Source: Kamptonema formosum PCC 10802
Lineage (GTDB): Bacteria; Cyanobacteriota; Cyanobacteriia; Cyanobacteriales; Oscillatoriaceae
Reading direction: 5' to 3'
DNA length: 59,764 nt
Assembly: GCF_000332335.1 (NCBI RefSeq)
Contig: NZ_KB235948.1
Span: 6,436,376-6,496,139, forward strand
Of the stretch, positions 8,627 to 16,929 are shown piece by piece (position 1 is the stretch's first letter; each line of letters opens with the position of its first letter). The position numbers were made by a program, and so were the translations under genes. Under the pieces are notes generated by a model. That model searched no databases. It was not told the origin of the DNA and saw nothing but the letters and a program-made list of their open reading frames with translations.

Positions 8627-9799
8627 CTACGCGAACGAAACGATCAGGTACTGATTTTGAAACTTAGCTCCCTTAACGGGTTTGCCGCTCAATTCGGGAG
8701 GCAGCAGGATGTTGCGCCGCTGGTCGCCAGCTTCTATCGTCACTTCCGGACCGTATTGCGTCAGTTTCACTTGCTTTTTGTCAAATCCGGGCAGAAATAG
8801 GCTGACTTGGCGACCGGGGACATCAATGGAGATCGGTCTGGGAGCCTGAGGGGCTTTGCTGAAATCTGGCAGGGCGTCCATTAGCGGCTGCCAGTCGCTG
8901 CCGGTGCGGAAGGGAACCGTGCTCACCGGCAGCGGTGCCAGTTCAGAGGTGACGGTCGCTTCGACGCAGGCTTCGCGCTCGTAGGTGCTGTAAAGCTCTT
9001 GCAGGCTGGGAGCCAGTTCTGCTGCAGCTGTGTCCGTCAAAATCGCCTGATTGAGGATTGCGCCCCCAACGGTGAGGCCCACTTGCTGGGCGCTGCCCCA
9101 GAGGTAGCGGGCTGCCGCCACGGCCACTGGGTTGCCGGTGGTCACCAAATAGGCAGCCACGCGGTTGGGGTTGGCGATGGCATCCCTCCACTTGTCCAGC
9201 AAGTGGGTAAAGTCCTGAGTCGGCGCGGCAAAGTTATCAGCCGACCAATCGACATTGAGAACCGCGCTGGTCACCGGCTGCAGGAATGGCGACAGGGTTT
9301 TGCCGAGGTCGGAATCGGCAAACACCTGACGGAACCGGCGGATGTACCAGCTGAGAATTTCCGGTGCCCCCAGCATCCGCAAGGTGTTTTGGTCGCCGCT
9401 CAAGTCGCAAACAATCGCGTCATACTGGCCACTGGCGTCCAGCTCGCGGATGGCATTCATAACCAAGGCGGTTTCCATCCCCGGCACGACCCCCAGCTCT
9501 TGGCCATAAACAGCCTTAAAAAAGGGGGTGCGGACATATTGAGCTTCCAGTTTTTTGATTTCTTCCCAGCCGCGCTCGAGCAGCACAGCTATCTGAAACT
9601 GCACTGCTTTCAGGTTGGGAGCAATCTCTTGCGGTTTGGGCCCGAGGGGTGCCCCCAGCATCAAGCCCAGGCCAGGGCCAGGATCGGAGCTTGCCAGCAG
9701 CACTCGCTGCCCAGAACTAGCCAGCCGCTTGGCAGCTGCGATCGCTATTGTGGTGCGGCCTGTGCCGCCTTTGCCCAAAAAGGTTAAAATCAGAGCCAT
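8627..9799 (-). CDS. ArsA/Get3-like ATPase with C-terminal HSP20-like domain
   Basis: The 390-residue protein starts with a deviant Walker A loop, FLGKGGTGRTTIAIA. The signature lysine of the ArsA/MinD group (GKGG) is present, but the normally invariant P-loop lysine is arginine (GRT instead of GKT). A switch-like CDLSGDQ lies near residue 150. The last 70 residues or so (PISIDVPGRQVSLFLPGFDK to the end) look like the HSP20-like beta-sandwich found at the end of some bacterial ArsA homologues. Get3/ArsA relatives power membrane-protein targeting or anion export. Which of these applies is not visible here, and there is no arsenic gene nearby. It sits between petP and chlG on the same strand, suggesting a role in thylakoid protein handling, which is inference. 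Confidence 0.85.
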   Translation of the reverse strand: MALILTFLGKGGTGRTTIAIAAAKRLASSGQRVLLASSDPGPGLGLMLGAPLGPKPQEIAPNLKAVQFQIAVLLERGWEEIKKLEAQYVRTPFFKAVYGQELGVVPGMETALVMNAIRELDASGQYDAIVCDLSGDQNTLRMLGAPEILSWYIRRFRQVFADSDLGKTLSPFLQPVTSAVLNVDWSADNFAAPTQDFTHLLDKWRDAIANPNRVAAYLVTTGNPVAVAAARYLWGSAQQVGLTVGGAILNQAILTDTAAAELAPSLQELYSTYEREACVEATVTSELAPLPVSTVPFRTGSDWQPLMDALPDFSKAPQAPRPISIDVPGRQVSLFLPGFDKKQVKLTQYGPEVTIEAGDQRRNILLPPELSGKPVKGAKFQNQYLIVSFA

Positions 9800-9966
9800 T
9801 TTTGTTCCCGACGCCCAGATCGTCCAACTTATCCGACGTGCGGCACTGGAAAATGCAAGTTTTCCTTATGTTAGCGGGCGGAACCGCACCTGTGCCACAC
9901 CCGCAACCGTAACGCTGCTCTTTGCTGCCAGCGTGAGGCTGTCAGTTATGTTTGACCCCCCAAAGT

Positions 9967-10170
9967 TTACTGCGACGCCACTTCGAGTTCGTCTTCAAAG
10001 AACCAGGTGGCAAAGGTGTCATCAAATTTGACCAAGAAACCAATGCCTTTTCCATCGACCACTTTGAATTCCTCAACTGTGCCGACTGGATTCTGTTTAA
10101 TTTTGCTGACTGTATTTGCCGGCAGCCGGTCCCTGAGGCGGCGCACTCTGACTTTTTGACCTATTTCCAT
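9967..10170 (-). CDS. petP: Cytochrome b6f complex subunit PetP
   Basis: PetP is a small soluble subunit associated with the cytoplasmic face of the cytochrome b6f complex in cyanobacteria and red algae, affecting linear electron transport. The 67-residue product has the recognisable start MEIGQKVRVRRLRDRL, a central GTVEEFKVVDGKGIGFLVKF, and DTFATWFFEDELE at the end, giving an SH3-like small beta fold. I used ATG 10168-10170; the frame remains open upstream to 10404, but that extension is proline/arginine-rich intergenic sequence. GGGA lies upstream of the start. It is the first of three same-strand genes (petP, ArsA-like, chlG), with 167 bp to the next. Confidence 0.85.
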   Translation of the reverse strand: MEIGQKVRVRRLRDRLPANTVSKIKQNPVGTVEEFKVVDGKGIGFLVKFDDTFATWFFEDELEVASQ

Positions 10171-10694
10171 ATTGATATTCCCGCTGGATACTCCCGCCAC
10201 AAATATGATAGCTGGCGGTGAGAGGAAAGCGGGGCGGGGTGTGTCGCTTTCCTGTGGACAAATTTTTGCTCGCTGTCTGGCTGCAACGCAGCCAGGAACG
10301 GGGCCGAAACCTCGCTTGGCGGCTTGCGGGCGACCGGGTTGCCGCAGGGGGGGCATCTTGCCCTTTTTTAGGGACAGGCGGGACGGCTGTCCTGCCACCG
10401 GCACAGGCGGGACCCCTGTCCGGCGACCGGTACCGGCGGTTCCCCCCGGGACTGCTGCCGGCTGGATTTACAGACCAATCCAAAGTTTATCAGGGGACGC
10501 TCACGCATTCCATCTAGAAATTTTCAGTCTTGCTGCGGGACGGCTATACAGTGGGAGTGGGGGCGAGGGGACTTGGGAACCAGAAGGGGGTGAGGGGGAG
10601 ATCGCTCGGGCTGTCTCCCTCTCTGTTTTTCTGGCTCTACCCCCAACGGACACCCCAAGCCCCCTGTCACTCAGTCGCACTTAAAGGAATTGCC
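10171..10694. other. Intergenic region between divergent petP and hisF
   Basis: Promoters for both genes must lie here. I see a dispersed hairpin family member at 10372-10393 (GGACAGGCGGGAC-type, imperfect) followed by a partial second copy. No coding region is convincing. Confidence 0.45.
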
Positions 10695-11465
10695 ATGCTG
10701 GCCAAACGAATTTTGCCCTGTCTGGATGTCAAAGCTGGTCGGGTGGTTAAAGGGGTGAATTTTGTGGATCTTAAGGATGCCGGCGATCCAGTGGAACTGG
10801 CGCAGGTTTATAACGATGCCGGTGCCGATGAGCTGGTGTTTCTGGACATCACGGCAACCCACGAGGATCGGGACATCATTTTTGATGTGGTCTACCGCAC
10901 CGCTGAGCGGGTATTTATCCCCCTGACGGTGGGCGGAGGTATACAAAACTTAGAAACTATTAAAAGATTGTTACGAGCCGGTGCGGATAAGGTCAGCGTC
11001 AATTCCGCTGCAGTGCGCGATCCTGAGTTCATTAACAGGGCAAGTGAGCGCTTTGGCAGCCAGTGTATTGTAGTCGCTATAGATGCCCGCCGCCGGCCCG
11101 ATGGGGCCACCCCGGGCTGGGACGTGTACGTCAGGGGCGGGCGGGAAAACACCGGCATCGATGCGGTGGAGTGGGCTTTGGAAGCAGAGCGCCGCGGTGC
11201 CGGCGAACTGCTGGTCACGAGTATGGACGCCGATGGCACGCAGGCCGGTTACGACTTGGAGCTAACCCGCACGATTGCTGAGCAAGTGCCGATTCCTGTG
11301 ATTGCCTCCGGAGGTGCCGGCAACTGCCATCACATCTACGAGGCGCTGAGTGCCGGCAAGGCGGAAGCGGCTCTCCTGGCCTCTTTGCTCCACTACGGAC
11401 AGTTGAGCGTGGCTGAAATTAAGGACTATTTGGCAGGGCAGCAAGTCCCGGTGCGGTTGCTGTAA
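10695..11465 (+). CDS. hisF: Imidazole glycerol phosphate synthase subunit HisF
   Basis: HisF is the cyclase subunit that uses ammonia from HisH to convert PRFAR into imidazole glycerol phosphate and AICAR in histidine synthesis. It is a TIM barrel of 256 residues, the standard length. The start [20 protein letters not shown] contains the N-terminal catalytic aspartate (CLD). The second catalytic aspartate lies in VVAIDARR, and phosphate-binding loops appear as VGGGI and IASGGAG. ATG 10695 is preceded by AAAGGA, a good ribosome-binding site; the upstream-open frame from 10530 is not family-like. hisH is not in the window. Confidence 0.96.
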   Translation: MLAKRILPCLDVKAGRVVKGVNFVDLKDAGDPVELAQVYNDAGADELVFLDITATHEDRDIIFDVVYRTAERVFIPLTVGGGIQNLETIKRLLRAGADKVSVNSAAVRDPEFINRASERFGSQCIVVAIDARRRPDGATPGWDVYVRGGRENTGIDAVEWALEAERRGAGELLVTSMDADGTQAGYDLELTRTIAEQVPIPVIASGGAGNCHHIYEALSAGKAEAALLASLLHYGQLSVAEIKDYLAGQQVPVRLL

Positions 11466-11594
11466 GCCGTGGGGACTGGGGGATGGGGACTGGCCACTAG
11501 CGACTGGCGGCGCATGCTTAACCCAAATGGGTGACGGTTGCTGATACCAGTGTTACAATATGTCAAGATTTGAATAGTTAAATTATGTAAAGTG

Positions 11595-11936
11595 ATGTTC
11601 ATAATTCTGATTATTGTGATAGCGTTAGTGGCCTGGTCGCTGCACCTGATGCAGGAGGCGGTGGAGAATCGCGAGTTCGCTTTAATGCTGGCCGGCACGC
11701 TGGTGGCCACTGCAGCCGCTGCTATGGTCGGGGTTTATTTTCTGATGGGCGGCTATGTGGGCTACGTCACGGAAATGTCCCAGCAGTCCTATTTGCCTTA
11801 TGAGTCGCTGAATGTAGAATACCTGAGCTGGGTTTCGCCGCCGGATGGTATGTTGGAGCCGGGGGCGCGGCTGACCGGCTCTCAGATTGGCGGGCCCCCA
11901 GCGTTTCCGTCAAGGAGACCGTTGGCTGGAAGCTAG
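11595..11936 (+). CDS. Small two-helix membrane protein of unknown function
   Basis: Not recognised. The 113-residue product begins with a hydrophobic helix (FIILIIVIALVAWSLHLM), then a short charged turn (QEAVENREFA), then a second helix (LMLAGTLVATAAAAMVGVYFLMGG). A 55-residue soluble tail follows, probably on the same side as the N terminus. ATG 11595 is used; GTG 11592 is an alternative. It lies 129 bp after hisF and 80 bp before the promoter of the Ala tRNA gene. The ribosome-binding site is weak. Confidence 0.55.
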   Translation: MFIILIIVIALVAWSLHLMQEAVENREFALMLAGTLVATAAAAMVGVYFLMGGYVGYVTEMSQQSYLPYESLNVEYLSWVSPPDGMLEPGARLTGSQIGGPPAFPSRRPLAGS

Positions 11937-12016
11937 CTCCGGTAAGGGTTCTGGCCGCTGGAACCGGCACGCGGAATCTGGGGGTGCTCCCCGAAAAAAA
12001 ATTTTTGAAAAAATGC

Positions 12017-12049
12017 TTGACAAAAGGGGGAGGGTTGAGTGATTATAGT
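12017..12049 (+). promoter_or_regulatory. Candidate promoter of tRNA-Ala
   Basis: TTGACA at 12017-12022 is a perfect -35 box. The -10 could be GATTAT at 12041-12046 (18-bp spacer) or TATAGT at 12044-12049 (21 bp). The tRNA starts at 12062. Confidence 0.6.
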
Positions 12050-12061
12050 GAAGTGCGGCAA

Positions 12062-12134
12062 GGGGCTATAGCTCAGTTGGTAGAGCGCTTCAATGGCATT
12101 GAAGAAGTCAGCGGTTCGAATCCGCTTAGCTCCA
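12062..12134 (+). tRNA. tRNA-Ala (anticodon GGC)
   Basis: The 73-base sequence folds as a full cloverleaf. Acceptor arms GGGGCTA and TAGCTCC pair with one G-U. The D-arm is AGCTCAGTTGGTAGAGC. The anticodon arm CTTCA/TGAAG closes the loop ATGGCAT, giving GGC after the conserved T33. The T-arm is GCGGTTCGAATCCGC. The discriminator is A; CCA is not encoded. A -35 box lies upstream and a strong terminator downstream, so it is a single-gene transcript. Confidence 0.97.
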
Positions 12135-12156
12135 TAAGAAAAACTTATGTACGGTA

Positions 12157-12192
12157 GGGTGTCCAGCTATTATCCGCTGGACACCCTTTTTT
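12157..12192 (+). terminator. Rho-independent terminator after tRNA-Ala
   Basis: A perfect 11-bp stem (GGGTGTCCAGC / GCTGGACACCC) with an 8-base loop is followed at once by six T residues. It lies 23 bp after the tRNA. Confidence 0.93.
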
Positions 12193-12578
12193 GTGGGGAA
12201 AGCCGGTGGTGCCGGTGGGTGAGAGGGGTGCCGGTGGGTGAGGGGGTGCCGGTGGGTGAGGGGAGTGCCGGTGAAATACTTGAAGCGCCACTGGTTGTGG
12301 TAGAGTTTGTTTCCATATTAGAGACTTTGACCGGCAAGGGGCATTAAGCAAAGCTATGCGGCAGGCGAAGCCCCCGCAGCCACTTCTGCTTCCCGAAAAA
12401 TAAGATACCGAATAGCATCTAGCGTCAGAAGGCGATCTGCTATTGTGGTGTGGAGAGAGACAATTTATTCATCAGATCCCCAATGGTGGAGTATCAGAAG
12501 CATTATTGGTGCGCGTTTATTAGTGATTACTAAAGTTAGTGGGTAAGCCAGGAATTCAGAGCGGCTTGTCTTTGGATA
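12193..12578. other. Intergenic region after tRNA-Ala
   Basis: It contains the short tandem repeat at 12209-12273. The minus strand of 12355-12460 has a short open stretch ending at a stop, but with an interruption upstream and no family I recognise. I do not call a gene. Confidence 0.4.
12209..12273. repeat. Tandem repeat, 17-18 bp unit, about 3.5 copies
   Basis: The unit is GGTGCCGGTGGGTGAGGG with small variations. It is G-rich and lies directly downstream of the tRNA terminator. Confidence 0.8.
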
Positions 12579-12682
12579 TATAGCAGTAGCCACTTAGGTT
12601 CGTACAGCTGCTATATAGACGTAGGGCAGGCGTCCGGCCCCCCTGCAGGTCTAATGTCCTAATCTAAGTGGCTACTGATATA
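12579..12682. mobile_element. MITE with IS630-type ends (about 104 bp)
   Basis: Starts TATAGCAGTAGCCACTTAGG and ends AATCTAAGTGGCTACTGATATA. An internal segment (TAGACGTAGGGCAGGCGTCC) is shared with the MITE at 15964-16152. Confidence 0.8.
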
Positions 12683-12774
12683 TATTTTCACAGTGTATCT
12701 GTCTGGCTTCCGTTAGTCTTCCTTCCCTAAAAACTTTTACCCCTTTTCCAATTTTCACTGGATTGAGCGGAGTA

Positions 12775-13026
12775 ATGTACTGTTGCAAGACTAATGGCAA
12801 ACAAATGGTAGCAGCTGGTTTGAATTTTGCCAGCTCCGTGATGAGTAAAAGCTCGTGGGCGGAATGCTTTCTCCAACAGTGGGAAGACATTGAAGCAGCT
12901 GCCAGAGAGTTGGGATGTTATGACCGGCTTCATATTTGGCCCGACCCTGAATTGAGAGGGTATGTTGATGAAGCAAAGGTAGAGAACTGGCTGTATAAGC
13001 AGACAGTTGAAAAGTGGAAAGTCTAA
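12775..13026 (+). CDS. Hypothetical protein, 83 residues
   Basis: Not recognised. The sequence has a balanced composition, with WAECFLQQWEDIEAAARELG, HIWPDPELRGYVDEAKVENW and a lysine-rich end, which looks like a real soluble helical protein rather than a shadow frame. It begins 92 bp after a MITE, so it could be the surviving C-terminal part of a longer gene. ATG 12775 is assumed; TTG 12763 is possible. Confidence 0.4.
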   Translation: MYCCKTNGKQMVAAGLNFASSVMSKSSWAECFLQQWEDIEAAARELGCYDRLHIWPDPELRGYVDEAKVENWLYKQTVEKWKV

Positions 13027-13281
13027 CAGCCTACAGACTAACGTGAACTCCACTCAGGCGATTTGTAAGAAAAACACCGGCACTCCCCACCCCCGCAAAC
13101 CTCCCTAAAATTGCTATGGTGGGGATCACCGGCATCTCCTTATAATTCGCAGTGCAGGTTCAACCTGCCAACCGGCACCCCATCTTCCCAAACCTAGAAA
13201 CCGCTCGATAGATGAATCGAGGTCATGTTCAAATTCAGAAACCAGACCTATAATTAAAGTATAGCGCAGAGAGGAGAAACC

Positions 13282-13533
13282 ATGACTCAAATTCTAATAC
13301 AAGACCTCGACCCGACTGTCGCCGACAAGCTAAAAATTCGCGCCGGCAAACACGGGCGCTCACTGGAAGCCGAGGTGAAAGCGATTCTGGAGGCGGCGGC
13401 TGAAACTGAGGCTGTCGAGAGGGCAACCACAAGGTTGGAAGGGTGGGAAGCAATTGACAAGGCAAGAGCTAAGTATGCCGGTCGAACCTTTAGCGATAGT
13501 GCTGAACTTTTGCGGGAGGATAGAAACCGTTGA
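13282..13533 (+). CDS. FitA/VapB-like antitoxin (ribbon-helix-helix)
   Basis: The 83-residue protein starts MTQILIQDLDPTVADKLKIR, then AGKHGRSLEAEVKAILE. That is the ribbon-helix-helix (Arc/CopG-type) pattern of FitA-like antitoxins: a beta strand followed by two helices with the conserved GRS-E-E. Such proteins bind their own promoter and neutralise a PIN-domain RNase partner. The C-terminal half is the likely toxin-binding tail. A strong ribosome-binding site (AGAGGAG) precedes ATG 13282. Its stop overlaps the TTG start of the PIN-domain gene by 4 bp (TTGA), the standard arrangement for such pairs. Confidence 0.85.
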   Translation: MTQILIQDLDPTVADKLKIRAGKHGRSLEAEVKAILEAAAETEAVERATTRLEGWEAIDKARAKYAGRTFSDSAELLREDRNR

Positions 13534-13947
13534 CTCTGTTTGTTGTAGATGCCAACGTAGCCATTAAGTGGGTAGTGCCTGAAATCCACTCTTCAGACGC
13601 ACTCCGTTTGCGTTCGCCCGACTGTGACCTCCTAGTTCCGGATTTCTTCTTCCCAGAAATAGCCAATATTCTGTGGAAGCGGATTCGGCGCGGTGAAACT
13701 ACCCTAGAAAATGCTCAGGAGGATTTAGCTGCATTGATGACAGCCCCTTTACAGATACATCCGTCTTTCGCGCTGATGCCACAAGCTCTTGATATTGCAG
13801 CCCGAACAAGCAGTTTATGACTGCGTTTACTTGGCTCTCGCTGTTACTAACGGCTGCCAAATGGTCACGGCTGATCTGAGATTCTTTAACGCACTTCACG
13901 GCGATCCCTTAGCCGCGCACCTGTTATGGTTGGAGAATTTGCCCTGA
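13530..13947 (+). pseudogene. VapC-like PIN-domain toxin, frameshifted
   Basis: PIN-domain toxins are Mg-dependent RNases. Residues LFVVDANVAIKWVVPE give the first catalytic Asp and PEIANILWKRIRRGE a conserved Glu. Near 13800 the frame changes: the first frame ends at a TGA at 13818-13820. The other frame continues EQAVYDCVYLALAVTNGC and MVTADLRFFNAL, which carry the remaining acidic residues, to TGA 13945-13947. Together they make a normal toxin of about 139 residues, so one small indel disrupts it. TTG 13530 follows GGGAGGA. The antitoxin gene is intact. A sequencing error is an alternative explanation. Confidence 0.85.
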
Positions 13948-14050
13948 AATAGTTTGCAGCCAGGAAAGCCCAATTAAACGAGAAAGTCGGCTTCTCTAAA
14001 AAACCGGCTTTCTTCACCCTAAGTCCAGATTCCCAAAACCGGCACGCCAG

Positions 14051-14371
14051 CTACACATCCTCAACCTCAAGCTGACCCACCACAATTGCCGTAAAAGCGA
14101 AGGCAAAAACTACCGGCATGGGACACTTCAGCAAATAGCTCAAAATAGCAGCCGTCACGCCCACCGCAGTTGCCGCCACCGACCAAAATTTCTCATCGGG
14201 ACTCATTCCTTTTTGCGCCTTAATCAACCTGAGAATTTTACCAGGGATGGGCTCCGGCATCACCGCACTTGGCGGGAACGCCCAGTAATTATTGTAACGC
14301 TCTCTAATTAAATCCGTCCAGCCGTTCTCCTCACACCATTCGGCGACCCACTCATCACAGTAATGATTCAT
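14051..14371 (-). CDS. Conserved cyanobacterial hypothetical protein with two C-terminal membrane helices
   Basis: The function is unknown. The product (106 residues from ATG 14371; TTG 14398 possible) starts MNHYCDEWVAEWCEENGWTD. A central YWAFPPSAVMPEPIP follows, then a basic helix (GKILRLIKAQKG). It ends with two hydrophobic segments (AATAVGVTAAILSYLL and MPVVFAFAFTAIVVGQL). I recall similar small proteins in many cyanobacteria, all without known function. It is probably an integral membrane protein with a soluble N-terminal domain. It stands alone, tail to tail with the toxin-antitoxin pair. Confidence 0.75.
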   Translation of the reverse strand: MNHYCDEWVAEWCEENGWTDLIRERYNNYWAFPPSAVMPEPIPGKILRLIKAQKGMSPDEKFWSVAATAVGVTAAILSYLLKCPMPVVFAFAFTAIVVGQLEVEDV

Positions 14372-14775
14372 ATCCTTGCTTATCTTCAGACAATTCAAGT
14401 GGTTTAACTAAACGAAACTTAGCCTTCAGGAATTCCTGGCAGCTCAGCCAAATCAGCCTTTAATGCAAAAAATTGTAAAAGCTCGTAAAGGCTTGTAACG
14501 AAAGACCGGCAGCTGCAAAGCACCGCCACCTTTCATTCAAAAGACTAGCAGACGCAGGAGCAACAGACAAGCAAAAGATAATAAACTTTACCAAAACCAA
14601 TCAGCCGCTGAGTAAAAAATCCTACCACCGGCATAAATTCTTACTCAGGGACAGGCGGGACGCCTGTCCTACGCCTTTGAGATGGACAGGCGGGACGCCG
14701 GGGACAGGCGGGACGCCGGTCCTACGCCTAGCCGCCTTAAGATAGAAGCTGTTCACCCCCGACAGAGAACCATTC
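14372..14775. other. Intergenic region upstream of gcvT
   Basis: No gene seen. It contains the hairpin cluster at 14649-14730. I looked for the conserved core of a glycine riboswitch before gcvT and did not find it. Confidence 0.4.
14649..14730. repeat. Cluster of GGACAGGCG-type hairpins
   Basis: A perfect copy (GGACAGGCG GGA CGCCTGTCC, 14649-14669) is followed by two partial copies. The same palindrome is at 15985-16005 and 17059-17079, and imperfectly at 10372-10393. The later two lie inside MITEs. Confidence 0.75.
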
Positions 14776-15939
14776 GTGGCCCACTCAACACAGCCCAGCG
14801 ACGCCAAACAGCCGTGTCAGCCACCGGCACTCGCCCGAACGCCCCTGTTCGAGCTTTCCGCTGAACTCAACGCCAAAATGACGGAATTCTCCGATTGGGA
14901 AATGCCGGTGCAGTACACCGGCATTCTCCTCGAACACCAAGCAGTGCGGGCAAATGCCGGCATGTTCGATATCTCCCACATGGGCAAATTCACCGTCGGG
15001 GGAAAAGACTTAATCTCCCGCTTCCAGCCTCTCGTCCCCTCGGATCTGGGCCGGCTGCAACCGGGCGAAGCCCAGTACACCGTCCTTCTCAACGCCGCTG
15101 CCGGCATCTTGGACGACATCATCTTCTACTATCAGGGCGCTGACAGCACCGGCACCCAGCGCGGCACAATTATTGTCAACGCCGCCACCACAGTCCGGGA
15201 CAAAGCCTGGCTCATGACACACCTCGAATCCACCGGCATTCAATTCCAGGATCTCACCAAAGAAAAAGTCCTGATTGCCGTTCAGGGTCCGCAAGCCACC
15301 AGCTCCCTCCAACGCTTCGTTGAAGCAGACCTGACCCCAGTCAAGGCTTTTGGACATATAGAAGCGCCGGTACTCGGCGAGATGGGTTTCCTGGCGAGAA
15401 CCGGCTACACCGGCGAAGACGGATTTGAAGTCATGCTCGATCCACCGGTGGGAGTCAAACTCTGGCGCTTCCTCCTCGATGCCGGTGTCACCCCCTGCGG
15501 TTTGGGGTGTCGCGACACCCTGCGCCTAGAAGCTGCAATGGCACTCTACGGACAGGATATCAGCGACACCACCACCCCCCTAGAAGCAGGTCTGGGCTGG
15601 GTTGTCCACCTCGACAGCAAAGGCGACTTTATCGGGCGCTCAGTTCTAGAACAGCAGAAGCGCGAAGGAGTGCGGCGGCGACTCGTCGGACTGCAAATGC
15701 AGGGGCGACAGATCGCCCGCCACGGGTATCCCGTAATACATGCCGGCATGCCGGTGGGAGAAGTCACTAGCGGCGCACCCTCACCCACCTTGGGCTATCC
15801 CATCGCCCTCGCCTACGTTCCAACCCACCTAGCACAAACCGGCCAGCAGTTAGAAATCGAAATCCGGGGCAAAACTTACCCCGCAACTGTCGTCAAAAAA
15901 CCCTTTTATCGCTCGCCGAGCCGGCTTTCTAAAATTTAA
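14776..15939 (+). CDS. gcvT: Aminomethyltransferase GcvT (glycine cleavage T protein)
   Basis: GcvT takes the aminomethyl group from lipoylated GcvH and transfers it to tetrahydrofolate, releasing ammonia. In cyanobacteria this serves photorespiratory glycine breakdown. Family landmarks are RTPLFELSAEL, MPVQYTGILLEHQAVR, FDISHMGKF, QGPQA, ARTGYTGEDGFE, LGCRDTLRLEA and EVTSGAPSPTLG. The 387-residue length includes an N-terminal extension of about 25 residues beyond the usual start. GTG 14776 is the only plausible upstream start in frame, and no strong ribosome-binding site is visible. gcvH and gcvP lie 3.8 and 4.7 kb downstream on the same strand, so the three genes are close but not one operon. 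Confidence 0.95.
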   Translation: MAHSTQPSDAKQPCQPPALARTPLFELSAELNAKMTEFSDWEMPVQYTGILLEHQAVRANAGMFDISHMGKFTVGGKDLISRFQPLVPSDLGRLQPGEAQYTVLLNAAAGILDDIIFYYQGADSTGTQRGTIIVNAATTVRDKAWLMTHLESTGIQFQDLTKEKVLIAVQGPQATSSLQRFVEADLTPVKAFGHIEAPVLGEMGFLARTGYTGEDGFEVMLDPPVGVKLWRFLLDAGVTPCGLGCRDTLRLEAAMALYGQDISDTTTPLEAGLGWVVHLDSKGDFIGRSVLEQQKREGVRRRLVGLQMQGRQIARHGYPVIHAGMPVGEVTSGAPSPTLGYPIALAYVPTHLAQTGQQLEIEIRGKTYPATVVKKPFYRSPSRLSKI

Positions 15940-15963
15940 TCCCCCTCCCCTCATTCTGGAGGC

Positions 15964-16152
15964 ATCACTTTCTAGTAGGTAAACGGACAGGCGAGACGCC
16001 TGTCCTACATCCTAACCTAAGTAGCTTCGGGAGCGCGGGAGCAAGGGAGGCCGGAATGTAAGTTTCCTAAATGCTTACTGCTATATAGACGTAGGGCAGG
16101 CGTCCCGCCCCCCTCAAGGTCTAATGTCCTAATCTAAGTGACTGCTGCTATA
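15964..16152. mobile_element. Nested MITEs with IS630-type ends
   Basis: This is a composite non-coding stretch between gcvT and the pentapeptide gene. It contains the GGACAGGCG hairpin (15985-16005), an internal TIR-like CATCCTAACCTAAGTAG, the word AAATGCTTACTGCTATATAG, then the same segment as in the 12579 MITE, ending CTAAGTGACTGCTGCTATA. The presence of three end-like words suggests one MITE inserted into another. Confidence 0.65.
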
Positions 16153-16167
16153 ATCCACCCCATTAAA

Positions 16168-16929
16168 TCAAGGATTGCACGAAGGGAGCTCCCCACCAAC
16201 ACCGGCAGGAGAATTATTCCCTATAATAGCACCTTGTGCTTGCAGTGTGGAAAGGTCGGGGGACGTCCCAATCGTAATTGCTCCGGTCAAATCGAGATTT
16301 GTCGCGCTGGCGAGATTGCTCAGATCCGCACCGCTGATATCTGCATTTGCCAGAGAGGCATTCCTCAAATTCGCCGCCCTCAAATCCGCCCCTAGAAGCC
16401 GGTATGATGGGTCAGGGCCAATACAGGCATTTAGGCGAGCGGAACGCAAATCGGCACCTTCCAAGTTAGCCCCATTGAACTTCGCCCCAGACAGCACCGC
16501 ACCCCTGAGATCCGCATTTGCCAGGTTAGCGCTGACATGAGCTAGGCGCAGGTTAGCATTCTGCAGGTTAGCATTCGTCAGGTTCGCTCCAACCAGCCTA
16601 GCATTTTCCAGATTCGCCCCCCTCAAGTTAGCGCCCTCCAGGTTGGAATCCAGCCTACTATTGTTAAAAGACTCGAATGAAATCAGAGCACCTCTCAAAT
16701 TCGCCTCTCTGAGATCCGCACCTCGCAGATCGGAACCTTGCAAGTCAGCAAATTGCAGGTTAGCATACCGCAAGTCCATCCCTCGCAGGTTGATGAAAGT
16801 CAGGTCGCAGGCTGAGCAGGAGCCGGTTCTCATCAGCTGTCTGACGTGAACGGGATTCGCTGCTTTCCCCGCACTGGCAAACAAGACTGTAGCTAATACA
16901 GTCAGAGTAGCTATAATTATGCGACGCAT
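16168..16929 (-). CDS. Secreted pentapeptide-repeat protein
   Basis: A signal peptide (MRRIIIATLTVLATVLFASAGKAA) suggests export. After a conserved-looking pair SCSACDL come about 25 repeats of the A(D/N)LXX type (for example LRGADLREANLRGAL), broken near residue 75 and near 170-175. They should fold as a right-handed quadrilateral beta helix. The C-terminal 50 residues are Gly/Ser/Ala-rich. Function is unknown; such proteins with a Cys pair before the helix are common in cyanobacteria. AGAGGTG is a good ribosome-binding site before ATG 16929. The stop codon is only 15 bp from a MITE end. Confidence 0.88.
   Translation of the reverse strand: MRRIIIATLTVLATVLFASAGKAANPVHVRQLMRTGSCSACDLTFINLRGMDLRYANLQFADLQGSDLRGADLREANLRGALISFESFNNSRLDSNLEGANLRGANLENARLVGANLTNANLQNANLRLAHVSANLANADLRGAVLSGAKFNGANLEGADLRSARLNACIGPDPSYRLLGADLRAANLRNASLANADISGADLSNLASATNLDLTGAITIGTSPDLSTLQAQGAIIGNNSPAGVGGELPSCNP

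Noticed and set aside
12355-12530. Minus-strand remnant of a small toxin-like gene
   Set aside because: Short, interrupted by a stop, and not matched to any family with confidence.
14372-14775. Glycine riboswitch before gcvT
   Set aside because: The conserved glycine-aptamer core words were not found; the structure present is the dispersed GGACAGGCG hairpin.
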